From contig JAKOGI010002295.1 of NCBI GenBank assembly GCA_029747015.1, positions 59,048 to 123,047 of the forward strand: a stretch of DNA of 64,000 bases. Reading direction: 5' to 3'. Of this stretch, positions 44,850 through 54,844 are shown one piece after another. The position numbers and the translations under genes were made by a program. The notes under the pieces were generated by a model. The model saw only the letters and a program-made list of their open reading frames with translations, was not told the DNA's origin and did not search any database. This DNA is from Carnegiea gigantea. Its lineage: Eukaryota > Streptophyta > Magnoliopsida > Caryophyllales > Cactaceae. Numbering within the stretch: the first letter of the stretch is position 1; the number at the start of each line of letters is the position of its first letter.

Positions 44850-45140
44850 TTTGTGTTGAAATGCGGACATCCACCTCTAAGCTGACAGCAGCAGCGACAT
44901 AACATCCTCATTCATGCTGGTGATGACATAGCATCCTCCTTCGTGTTTGCTGCAACATCCTTCTCTAAGTTAATAGTAACATCATAACCTCTTCCTTCCA
45001 GCTAGTGATAGTGGCAATGAAGCCTCCTCCTTTACGTCGTCCACCTCCTCCTTCGAGTCAGTATCAACGGTGATATAAGCCTCCTCTTTTAGGTTGACAT
45101 CATCCCCCTGCAAGATGGGAACCACATGGTCTTGTCATCT
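44850..45140. repeat. Degenerate tandem repeat rich in catcctcctt
   Basis: Repeated phrases such as gacatagcatcctccttcgt and gatataagcctcctctttta; the array resumes at 45747 after the nested MITE (gatataggcatcctccttca). Confidence 0.65.
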
Positions 45141-45746
45141 GTGTTGGTTAAACCTGTGCAAAGCTAACCCGATACGATTACCAACTCGAAACCAACACAA
45201 AGTTAAGTGGGGTCGGACATAAATTTTTTACCCATTTAATTAAATGGGTTGACACGTTCAGCCCGTTTAATTAAATGGGTTAGGTTCAGGTTGAGATTTT
45301 TATACGAAAAAATGCATATTTAACACGTTTAATTAAATGGATTAAATATCAACTTATTCTTTCATTTGTTATTTATCCATTTATCTTTTTATTAGATAAT
45401 GAAGAATACAAAAATCAAAAAAAAAAGTGAATTATGATGAATCAGGGAAGTTTTAGAGACTAATAGTTTAAAATGATATGTAAACTTAATTTTTAATATT
45501 ATGTAATTACAAATTAGTTGAAAATGTCAAATATGAAATGGGTAATTGGGTGACTGAATTTGACTTGTTTATCTTAAACGGGTTAAGTGGGTCAACCCAT
45601 TTGAAAATTAAATGGGTACATGCCAAAACTTTTCAACTCCTTTAATAAATGGGTTAGGTTCAGGTCAAGGAATTCTTGGCCCATTTAAGTTCGACACGAA
45701 TACGAACTCGACCCGACTTGATCCATTACCCAGCTCTAGTGTTGGT
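45141..45746. mobile_element. hAT MITE 3 (590 bp) with 8-bp target duplication
   Basis: Element 45149-45738 between GTGTTGGT at 45141-45148 and 45739-45746. Ends read TAAACCTGTGCAAAGC and, inverted, TAGAGCTGGGTAATGG, diverged hAT-type termini. The interior repeats aaatgggttaggttcaggt and tttaattaaatgggt; no frame. It is inserted in the tandem repeat of the gypsy derivative. Confidence 0.88.
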
Positions 45747-45894
45747 GATATAGGCATCCTCCTTCAAATTAGGGCGACGGCAACATACTAGTCCTCTTTA
45801 AGTCGGCAGCCTTCACCTTCAAATCATAGGGAATTCTCGTCAAGTTGGCAACGCAACGACGTGACCTCCATCATTATATTTGAGAAAGTCATCC

Positions 45895-46215
45895 AAGGGG
45901 GACCCATGTGAGCAAGCAGCCAAGGGTGGGAACATTAGTGAAAGCCACTCAAGGGGGCCATGTGGGCTAGTAGTCCAAAGGTGAGAACATTAGAGAGAGT
46001 TACCCAAGGTGGACCCATGTGGGCAACCCATCAAAGGGTGAGAATATTCAAGAAAATCGCCCAAGGCGGACCCATGCAAGCAAGCAGTCTAAGAACGAGA
46101 ACATTCGATAGAATCGCCCAAGATGGACCCATGTGGGCAAACTATCCAGAGGTGAAAACATTTGACATAGTCACTCAACGAGGACTCACGAAGGCATCTC
46201 ATCCAAGCATAAGAA
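45895..46215 (+). repeat. 57-bp tandem array, open in frame
   Basis: About five units of 57 bp. The plus-strand frame 45960-46235 translates to 19-residue repeats: GGPMWATHQRVRIFKKIAQ, GGPMQASSLRTRTFDRIAQ, DGPMWANYPEVKTFDIVTQ. Each unit contains acccatg(t/c)g(g/a)gcaa. The open frame follows from a unit length divisible by three; there is no evidence of a protein. Confidence 0.85.
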
Positions 46216-47125
46216 TGTTTCACACTCTTTGTTGAAAAGGGTGGCGTAGACAATCCTTTCAATCCAAAGTTTAAAGCACTCGATACTTCAGATGATGAAT
46301 CTACCAAAAAAAGAGAGAGAGAGTGAGCGGGAAGATGTTAATGTACATACTTTTTTAAAAAAAGCCAAAAATATGGCCAATGAAAAATTAGCCAATCATG
46401 AACAGAAAAAAAAATAAGGAGGATTAACAATCAATAGCAATTGTGGAGCTTTCGTGGGTGGTTTGCAGAGGACTTCCACAAAAAAGGACCAAAATTATGC
46501 TAGATTACTATGAGGAGTTGGAGATTATTGAATCAACACCCATACAAAATTTGGTCAAAAATTTGAAGTATATCTTTAATTGAGATGCCATGGCTATGAC
46601 TAAAAAAAAAAAAAGAGAGAGAGGAGCTCTGTCCAACGAGCAATGGGGAAAGTAGTAGGAAGCAGGAGAATTTTTATGGGCTGGGTCCTGCATCCAAGGA
46701 GATATTGATGTCGTTGCTCTAAAGACCAATAAGATGAATAATCCAACTTCTGAAGGATGTACTCCCGATAAGAGGTAAAAGAAGGTCAAACTTTCCAATT
46801 CGAGTAGAGTTTCTTACTCCTACTTGCTGACAACTCGAGGAGCAGCCTAGGGCGGAATCTATAGCAATTGATGATAAAATTGTTGATAGAATTTATTATA
46901 GAATTCTTCACAAATTGTTGATAGAATTCTATCCTTATCAACTATTGATAAAATTTATCATAAATTGTTGATGGAATTTTATCATAAATCCTCAAACAAC
47001 ATTATCACAAAAAGAAAAGGAAAAAAGTTAAACCCCACAAAAAGCTCCGATCATCCGCATTTTCCAAGTTTTCGAGACTGAACTGCTTCAAACAATCCAA
47101 ATTCGCGTACGCATATGACTCTCGA
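46216..47125. other. Non-coding part of the gypsy derivative
   Basis: No gene seen. At 46880-46990 the word attgttgatagaatt(t/c) recurs five times with variations. GA-rich tracts occur near 46308 and 46615. Confidence 0.55.
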
Positions 47126-47136
47126 ATGGGGCAATT
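47126..47136 (+). other. Polypurine tract before the truncated 3' LTR
   Basis: AATGGGGCAAT immediately precedes TGTAAGCAC, the start of the right LTR. Confidence 0.6.
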
Positions 47137-47400
47137 TGTAAGCACAAGAAAATTTAATAATATGTGTCCTACTAGAAATTAAATAAAAATTGATTATATG
47201 AGTCAGCCTATTTAATTAATTTATTTATTTAAACGAGTTGGGCCAAATCAACTTTCAAGTCACAACCCAAACGACGACCAACTCAATTGTAAAATTGACC
47301 ATTAAATTGTCGATCAAAGGGACTAATAAGTCAAAGGCCCAATCAACAGTTCAAGAAGACGAATAAGTCACAAACTCCAGTAAGTGAAGAGAGATTCTTT
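47137..47400 (+). repeat. 3' LTR, truncated
   Basis: Matches 42912-43190 with many substitutions and then diverges after gagattcttttt. The part corresponding to the TATA box and downstream LTR is missing. Confidence 0.65.
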
Positions 47401-48150
47401 TTCTGCCAATTCATTACCATTCGTTCCCACTCTTATTCAAGGAAAATCTCATGTCTTCCCATCCATCATTTTCACTCTCTCTAAAAAAAAATTTCTCATT
47501 CATTTCTGTTCCTTTTCATTTCACACAGTTTCATACCATTTCTTACGAGTCCTTCACAAAAAATATTCTTTCCTATCCTTCCCATTACTTTCCATTCCAT
47601 ATCTATTCCCCTCCTCCCCCCAGCCAAAAAAAAGCCCTTTTTAGTCGCGAGAGTCATGTCTTCATTTAATTGCAAACAATTTGCGATACCTATATGCAAT
47701 TTTTTGTTTTTGATGGACATTTCTTTGCAAAATTAAGCAAGAAATTTGAACTTGATGGGTATAAAGAGATCATATATATTAGGAGAATAATAATGAAACA
47801 AAAATTACTTCTAGGGCTAAATAAACTTGAAACCTTGTGAACTGGCATTTAGCCAGTTTATTTGTGCCTAATTACTTTTACTTTGAATTGATGATTATCC
47901 AATATGGAATTTAGCTATTTGTAGTTCACTTGAGTGTGAAATCCACACGAAGTGTCATACAGGGTAGTCAAAATTACGAGCACAATGTATATCTAAAATA
48001 ATTTGAACTCATTTGTTTTACTATCCAATTAAGTCTAAACTCATTTAGTTTCTTTGTATTTTCCTTATTGAATATTTGTTCAAAGACAAGTTCCTTATTG
48101 AATATCTTAGGTATTGAACAATTTGCTCAGACTTTTGATTAGCTTTCAAA
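47401..48150. other. Intergenic DNA, no gene seen
   Basis: A CT-rich stretch (47420-47640) followed by AT-rich sequence. No domain, repeat or element end recognised. Confidence 0.55.
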
Positions 48151-48524
48151 TTAAAGGAGGCTAGGAAAAGAGAAGAAGAAAATTAAAACCCATATACGTA
48201 AGCAAGCTAGCGAACTCTTTAAAGATTTTTAGTACTACATACATGACACTGAAAAACGCATAGATTGACGGATAGAGATTGTCACTATAAATCTCTATCT
48301 TAGGAGAAATTATACTAACTACTATTACTAACATGATATATCCAAGCCACAACAGAAGCTAGATCAACAAAGGCCAAAGCCAAAACAAAAGCTAGCTTGC
48401 ACTAGTGTTACTTCTGTACGCCTTCCGGACTCCACGTACTTCAAGGACTTGTCACTGAGACTAACACCAAAAGATCAAATCAGGCCTGTATTTCCAATCC
48501 AAAGCCCCGCAACAACACAGGTTT
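48150..48524 (-). other. 3' UTR region of ubiquitin-eL40 copy 1
   Basis: Alignable by eye to the region below copy 2 (56830-57063): shared agcaagctag, acatgaca(c/t)tga, aaaacaaaagctagcttgc and ctgtacgcct(t/c)cc. This shows the duplication extended past the stop codon. The exact polyadenylation site is not visible. Confidence 0.6.
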
Positions 48525-51119
48525 TCACCTGACATCTTTAGTTTGAAACATCTTCTTCGGCCTCAGCTGTTCACATTAAAAACAAACCATTAACTAAGGT
48601 CCCAGAATCACGATATGAACAGCAATATCCAAAGAACACAAAATTAGGTAAAAGAATTGCGTGTGTAAATAACATCATGTTGATGTATACTGGACATCCA
48701 CAATACTTTGGATTTTTATGTAGCACACACCTTAATTTGAAATAAATATAAATCAGCAAGTATCTGATATGGCCATATATATTCGAAACAGGTATTTGAG
48801 TCTGGGCAATAAAGAAGAAGTTGAATCAGGATGTTTGTCCCTCAAAGATTCCCTTCACCCCTTGGATCATCCTCAATTCAATAAACTATCTTATTTTTAT
48901 GTTAATCATCCTAAGCTACCTCGCCACACTAAAGGCAGTCTACGCATCAATACGAATAAGTAGAATGAACGCCTTCACAAAACAACAAAATGTAGTAATC
49001 CTGAGTCAAAATAACAGCAATAACAGTGTGCAATGAATCTGTGATGAAAATGAACAGATCTAGCCTCATAACATATACTTTATTTGCATGCATCACAGGG
49101 TCTAATCAAGTAGAAGAAATTAAAGTATGGGAAGTACCTCATTGCTGTGTCCGCACTTCTTCTTGCGACAGTTGGTTGCCCTCTGCGGCAGCCGAGCGTA
49201 GCACCTGATAGACAGTATATGTATAGGTGAATTAGCAGCATCAAACAGAATAGAATATGAGCATAGCAATTACTTCTCACATTTTGGACGAATAAGCATC
49301 TAACAGAAAAGAAGATGAAGAAAACACTGCTACATCGGGCACCTGTATGCAAATGCAGCTTTCCGTTCTCCATCAAACAGTGTGATACGCATGACTATGA
49401 GCTTAGCATATGAGCTTGGTTAAATTTGCGTGTTCGTATCTGAATGCGATCCGTTTAAAGCTTGATGATTGCGTTAACCTTGATTTTATGCTAACTTAAT
49501 GTTACCCATTCGTGTTTAATTTCAGAACAAGTACCTGCTAAGCTTCTTAGCAAGATAGGGTACGTAATTTGCAGTTAACTATTGAATATGCATGTTTGAC
49601 CCCAACCAAAACCCCCCAAAAATAAAAATAAAAAAAGAAATATGCATGTTCTTTCATCCATCTCTAACAAATCCAAGTGCAATTAGCCCACCTCAACCCA
49701 AAAAAAAAAAATAATAATAAAATACCGCCGTGACCCTTACAGGTGCTCCACATACGACCGCAAAATCACAGAATTAACCCTTTCAAGTGCTCCAAATACA
49801 TTGGCAACAACAGTTTGCTATATAGTACGAATAACGAATCCATGTAAGAAGATTTTGATTTTTGAACGGGAACTAGAAAACCGATTACATCGCAAAATCG
49901 ATGGCCCTGATTCTACCTTCATGATGATTACGCCTTAACGTAGACATTCATGGATTATGATGTCATAATATCGGGATATATACGTCATACATGCAAAACG
50001 ATCAGAAGTGTATGTTTATGCTTGTGTGTGTGTGTGTGTGTGTGTGGTGAGAGAGAAAGAGAGAGTTAATTTACTTGCGGCAAACTTGCTTGTCCTGCTT
50101 GTATTTGCGGGCCAGAGCCAGCAGAGTTGGGGGATAATTCAGCTTTCCATATCCACCTCCTCTCAGCCTCAGCACTAAGTGAAGAGTTGATTCTAAAATC
50201 CAGGGAAAAAAAGTTAAAAAAGCAAGCAATATGTGCAATTGGATCAGAGAAGGAATCAGACCAAAACCAGTAACAAATGCAAATGTACAAAAATCAGAGA
50301 AAGGTAAAAGCAGCAGGCTAAGCCAGCCAATTTCAGAAAATAAGCAGCAAATGAAATGTACTATAAAACAGGGAAATAATTTGAACGAGGAGGGCCAAAA
50401 AAAAGCATATATCATAAACAATCTACAATGGCGGAAGGAAAGAGCACAGAAAGTCTTTAAATCGGCTACATAAACCAAAAGGAGACACTAAACCACATCT
50501 AACACAGTGGCAGCGTAATAGTGACGCTGGATGATCACATAAAAAAAACAGAGAAAACATTTTACCAAGACATTATGCAGAACCGACTGCAAAAATATGC
50601 GACTCCGAAGAAACAAACTCTTCAATCAAGAAGTCAGTGACAAAGAGAAACCAAAAAAAAAAAAAAATAATGCTCTCCGCAACAGCAATAACTTATACAA
50701 CGATTATATTCCAACAAAATGAACAGATTTCGACGACGACTAGCAAAAACAGTATCAAAAAATGGCGCAAAACACACACACACACAGAGAGAGACCTTTC
50801 TGAATGTTGTAGTCAGCAAGAGTCCGGCCACCTTCCGGCTGTTTTCCGGCGAAGATTAGACGCTGCTGATCCGGTGGAATTCCTTCAAAATCCACCAGAA
50901 AAAAATCAAACAAAATTTCTACAAAAAAAGCTCAAAATTGCTAGCAAAAATTTGAACTAGAGGAAGAAGAAAGCGCAAGAAGAACAAAGGAAAAGAGAGA
51001 GCGAGAGAGAGAAGACCTTCTTTGTCATGAATTTTGGACTTGAGGTTGGTTATGGTGTCGCTGATCTCAACCTCCAGGGTGATGGTTTTCCCAGTCAGTG
51101 TCTTCACAAATATCTGCAT
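48525..51119 (-). CDS. Ubiquitin-ribosomal protein eL40 fusion, divergent copy 1 (138 aa)
   Basis: Five exons: 51119-51017, 50882-50796, 50192-50075, 49204-49138 and 48566-48525, all with GT..AG introns and consistent phase (417 nt with TGA). Residues 1-76 are ubiquitin, ending [10 protein letters not shown]; all seven lysines are kept, but it differs from plant ubiquitin at seven sites by my count (S19I, D24T, V26L, A28S, Q31H, L50P, D52G). The rest is eL40: [20 protein letters not shown] and [12 protein letters not shown], with the four-cysteine zinc site. Oddities: the junction is [10 protein letters not shown] instead of IIEPS, and the tail is [13 protein letters not shown] instead of LRPKKKIK. 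In the usual gene, deubiquitinases release ubiquitin and eL40 joins the 60S subunit. It could be a functional divergent paralogue or an early pseudogene, though no frame is broken. Confidence 0.9.
50015..50046. repeat. (TG)n microsatellite in intron 3 of copy 1
   Basis: About 12 TG units just downstream (in transcript terms) of the donor of exon 3, followed by GA repeats. Confidence 0.9.
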
Positions 51120-51200
51120 TTTCTCTCTCTTCTATCGCACATCCTTTTTGTAATGTTGTGCAAATGCAGGTCTGAAATACAACAGCAAATATCCCCAACC

Positions 51201-51207
51201 TTTTATA
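51201..51207 (-). promoter_or_regulatory. TATA box of ubiquitin-eL40 copy 1
   Basis: Minus-strand CTATAAAAGG about 85 bp upstream of the ATG. Next to it the plus strand has TGGGCTTT (51209-51216), a site II-type element (TGGGCY) common in plant ribosomal protein promoters. Confidence 0.7.
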
Positions 51208-51280
51208 GTGGGCTTTGCCGGTTTGGGAACGAGAAATAAGGGTGTGTTTGGATGAAAATATGAAAATGAGGGAAAAGTGA

Positions 51281-51374
51281 AAACCCTTCTCCAAGGCATG
51301 CACCCTCGCGAATTAAGGCACTGTTTGGGAGAACCTGAATTAGATGAAATTTGAAAACCCTTCTCCAAGGCATG
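51281..51374 (-). promoter_or_regulatory. Repeated 20-bp promoter motif, two copies (copy 1)
   Basis: aaacccttctccaaggcatg occurs at 51281-51300 and again at 51355-51374 (plus-strand reading), 162 and 236 bp upstream of the copy 1 ATG. The identical word occurs once upstream of copy 2 (58536-58555). Function unknown; a shared regulatory element or a remnant of promoter duplication. Confidence 0.6.
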
Positions 51375-51399
51375 CACCAGCTTTGGCAGTATATGACAA

Positions 51400-52280
51400 C
51401 CAAATAAGGTTTTTTTCTTTTTTTTTTCTTTTTTTTCTTTGGTGGGATTTGGCTACGATTGAGATATTTCCACGAGATCATCGAATTAATTTCTATAAAT
51501 GTTTCCAAACACCAAAGGGTTGATATGACTAATATCATCCTGTCTATTGCTAAATTAAAAACGGTGCAACTTTGGTGTGATCGATGAAAGAGATTTATAT
51601 TCAATAGCAAATCATATTAACCGAATTCAGGCAGCAAAATGATAAATATCTTACTAAAAGACACTTAAAAAGTGTCTTATTTTTATTTAGAATATAAATT
51701 ATCACATATTAAATCAAAAAAAAAGATATGATTGAATAGTGATAGGATGCCAAAACTTACAAATTATGTAAAATTATCCTTATATATAATTTTTCATATT
51801 TACAAAATTACACATATAATATGCCTTCGCGAATAGAGTTGATCCGATTAGACTGTCAACTTTTATTTGTTGGTGTAGACGACGAATATTAAAGTTTTAT
51901 AACTCATAATAAGTTATAATTATTAAAAGTGTGGTGATTTTAAATTATAAATCACATTAATCTGAATTAAGACAATATATTTAAAAGTGTCTTGTGACAA
52001 GATACGTATCATCACCTATTTAGATATTTTCGATGTAATTTTGAATGCATGCATGACATATTGATCTCCCACCCATGAAAGACTTTGGACGAAACCATAC
52101 ATAACATCAAGGCTTTATCCCCATATTAGCAATGCTATGTAAAAAATGTCCAACTATTTAACATTGTCATCTAATAAATTACGATTATGGTTGATCTCAT
52201 ACATATATATGTGTGTGTGCGCGCGCATGTGTGTGTGCAAGGCTTATTATGATGAATAATTAGATTAACCAAAAGTTACT
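51400..52280. other. AT-rich intergenic DNA upstream of copy 1
   Basis: No gene recognised. It contains a T-rich tract at 51410-51440, the words agtgtctta/acactt repeated near 51650-51680 and 51980, and a short TG/CG repeat at 52208-52240. Confidence 0.55.
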
Positions 52281-52282
52281 TT

Positions 52283-52620
52283 CAGATCTTGTTTGGAAAA
52301 CAATTGTTCGCTGCTAGCTGGTATCAACTGTTTGAATTAGTTATTTGAATTAGTTGTTTGTTGAAAAAATATTTGATGAAATTAGTTGCTTTTGAGAAAG
52401 TTGTAAGACTTAAAAAAACTAATTTTTCAGAGAATTCCTCCAAAAAAATATTATGAAATTAGCTTTTTTAATATATTTTTTAGACCCAAAAAGTTATTCT
52501 ACAAAACTTTCTTACCAAATACTCAGATTAATTTTTTGACTTAATTAAACAATTAATTTTACTTCTAAAAAAACCAAAAAGTTCTTTAAAAAACTTTATA
52601 CCGAACATCTTCTTAATCTT
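52283..52620. mobile_element. Possible hAT-like MITE of the GTTTGG type
   Basis: Starts around gatcttgtttgg and ends around ccgaacatcttc, which are roughly inverted repeats similar to MITE 2 at 29455. AT-rich interior with aattagttatttgaattagt. No clear target duplication was found. Confidence 0.35.
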
Positions 52621-53456
52621 CTTTTTGAGGCTTTTTCCATCAATCTCCTTGTATGAGGTTATCGGAGGAGACTGTTGATGGGATGAGCGATGCGGAACCT
52701 GGCCGAGCAGCCTCATTCATCCCTAGCATTATCCTCCATCAAGGGGAGAAATGCTCCCCCTGGAAATCGATCCTGGGATGAGGTTTGTGAGAAACCTCAA
52801 GGCATCTTGGTGCTGATCGGACTATGCCCTGTTGACGTTGTATAAGAGCCATTTTCCTAATAAAGGATACGACACCTAAATTCTTGCGAAAATTTTGAAT
52901 AACATACCAGTGTTAGTAAAAATTAATTTGTGCCTGACCAATGTGCGGAAATTTCAAAATAAAAAATTTTGATGACTGCTCAATGGTAAAAATGATAAGT
53001 AGTTATTTAAATTATAATTCTTTTATGCTTTTGTTGAATATTGCTAAGGAAGTAAAGAAAAATAACAATATTCACCTTATTTGATTATTTAAAATTAGAA
53101 AATCTCCCAATTGTTCGAGTTAAGCCTATGTTTTGAGAATCTTCCAAATGTCTTTTTTTTTTTTTTTTGAGTTTTTGGAAGCCATTAATCCAACTTTATG
53201 AATTCAACTTTAAAAAAATACTAAAATATTTGTCCATAAGTTGAAAAAAATACTTAATGCCTACAATTCTAAAATGGTTGTAAACAAACTACTTCACATT
53301 TATACCTCTATTGTTTATTTTCATACCCCTTTAAAATATAGAATTTAAATCAATATTATCAGTTTATCACCCAACTTTTTTTGTAAATTTGAATTTGATT
53401 TCCAACCCACAAATCACTGATTTATAATTCAATAAGAATGTGTCTCATGATAGTTA

Positions 53457-54844
53457 TACTACAAAAAATTCTACTTTTTCCGACGGAAAATGCCAACTGA
53501 TAAAGAGATCGTCGGAGAGGTCGCCGGAAAGACGAAAAAGTAATCCGAGGCGGCGGATTTTCCGACGGACTTTTATTCCGTTAGAATCTCCGACAGAATC
53601 CGACCGGTCTGCCGGAATGTTGACGGAAATCCGACGAAATGTCCGTCGGAACTGTGGTCAGCATTGACCAGATCTCTGCAAAAATTGGAAAAAAAATTTA
53701 AAAAAATATTCCTTGTCCGACGGAATATTCCGTCGGAATATCTATCGGAAAATAAAAATTCAAAGTTTTTTGCCTCAAGTTGAATGGTGGAAAAATTCAA
53801 ATTTTTGAAATTTTTTTTGAATTTTCCGATCGGAAAATTCCGTCCGAATTCCGATGGAATTCGGATTCCGTTGGAATTTTCGACTGAATTCCGACGGGAT
53901 ATTTTGTCGGAAATTCAAAATTTTTGAAATTTTTTTGCCCCGAGTTGATTGGAGGGAAAATTCAAAATTTTTGAATTTTTTTGAAATTTTCGACGGAAAA
54001 TTCCGTCGGACATTCTTTTATAAACCTCATTCTCCGCTTCATTTTTTCATTGCTCATTTCGTAAGATAGAGAGAGATAGAGAGAGGAAGCACCGCCACTT
54101 GCCATCCCCACTTCCGGTTGCCGCAATCATCTCCTTTTGCCGTTATTCGTCGTCGACTTTTTGATAAGGTTTTCTCATCTATAAATTTATTATTAATTAA
54201 ATATATACATTGAATTTAATAATTTGTATAATTAGTTTGCATGTAACTATGTAAATTTAATAGTTTATATAGTTAGTTTGTTACATTGATATTAGTTTGT
54301 TAGTATGATAATTTTCTCTCAATATTGTACTTTGTTGATAAAGAATATAATTTTTAATTAATGAAACATAGTTTAACGCTAATATCAATTTAACGTTAAT
54401 GATGAGAATTTATTGTGTATTAGATATTTAGATCCACTAAAAAATATTTTTATAATTCGGTACTAAATTTTTATTTTTTAAATAAATTTTAAAAATTCCG
54501 ATGGAATTTCCGACGGGTTCCGACGGAATTGTCGACGGAGTCCGACGGGTTCCGACGGAATTTCCAATGGAATCTGGAAAAAAAAATTTTGAATTTTTTC
54601 GCGAATTTTTGGTTGCATCCAACGGACCTTTTCGCCGTCGCATGCAAGTTTTACTGTCCGTCGGAACAGTGCCGATGGAATGGTATATTCCGTCGGAACA
54701 GTACCGATGGAATGGTATATTCCGTAGGAACATGTTCCCGACCCACTTTATTCCAACGGCGCCATTTGGTCGGCTATTCCGTCGAAAAATCATTTTTCAG
54801 ACGAAAAAAGTTACTTTTTCCGTCGGGAAAAAAAATTTGCACTG
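53457..54844. mobile_element. CACTA-like (En/Spm) non-autonomous element or remnant
   Basis: The left end reads tACTACAAAAAATTC, one base from the plant CACTA terminus CACTACAAAAAA. Both outer parts are full of the word TTCCGACGGAA and its variants (53475-54015 and 54495-54835), the usual subterminal transposase-binding repeats. The right end is degenerate (aaaatttgcactg). The centre (about 54020-54180) has gagagagatagagagaggaa and cgccacttgccatcccc, like a leader and first codons, but no transposase frame. No 3-bp target duplication could be confirmed. Confidence 0.6.

Larger units (their letters stand above)
42912..47400 (+). mobile_element. Internally deleted Ty3/gypsy derivative with truncated 3' LTR
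   Basis: Direct repeats at about 42912-43190 and 47137-47395 share ttaataatatgt, aaatcaactttcaagtcaca and aaattgaccattaaat. The left one continues with a TATA box and ends before ttttggcacgtccaatgg (about 43608), a likely primer site region. A gag remnant follows, then tandem arrays instead of pol. Before the right repeat, CGAATGGGGCAATT abuts TGTAAGCAC, a good polypurine tract and LTR start. The right LTR stops matching near 47400, so it is truncated. The plus-strand orientation follows from gag, TATA and the polypurine tract. Confidence 0.7.

Noticed and set aside
44371..46215. Regular short repeats considered as a CRISPR-like array
   Set aside because: Units are directly adjacent and degenerate without unique spacers, in a plant nuclear context; they are minisatellites.
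50490..50540. Possible box C/D snoRNA in intron 2 of copy 1 (ggatgatcac)
   Set aside because: Only one box-like word; no convincing D box, terminal stem or guide region.
51067..51610. Minus-strand ORFs starting MHALEKGF upstream of ubiquitin-eL40 copy 1
   Set aside because: The shared start comes from the duplicated promoter word (catgccttggagaagggttt); no other coding signal. Kept as a regulatory motif.
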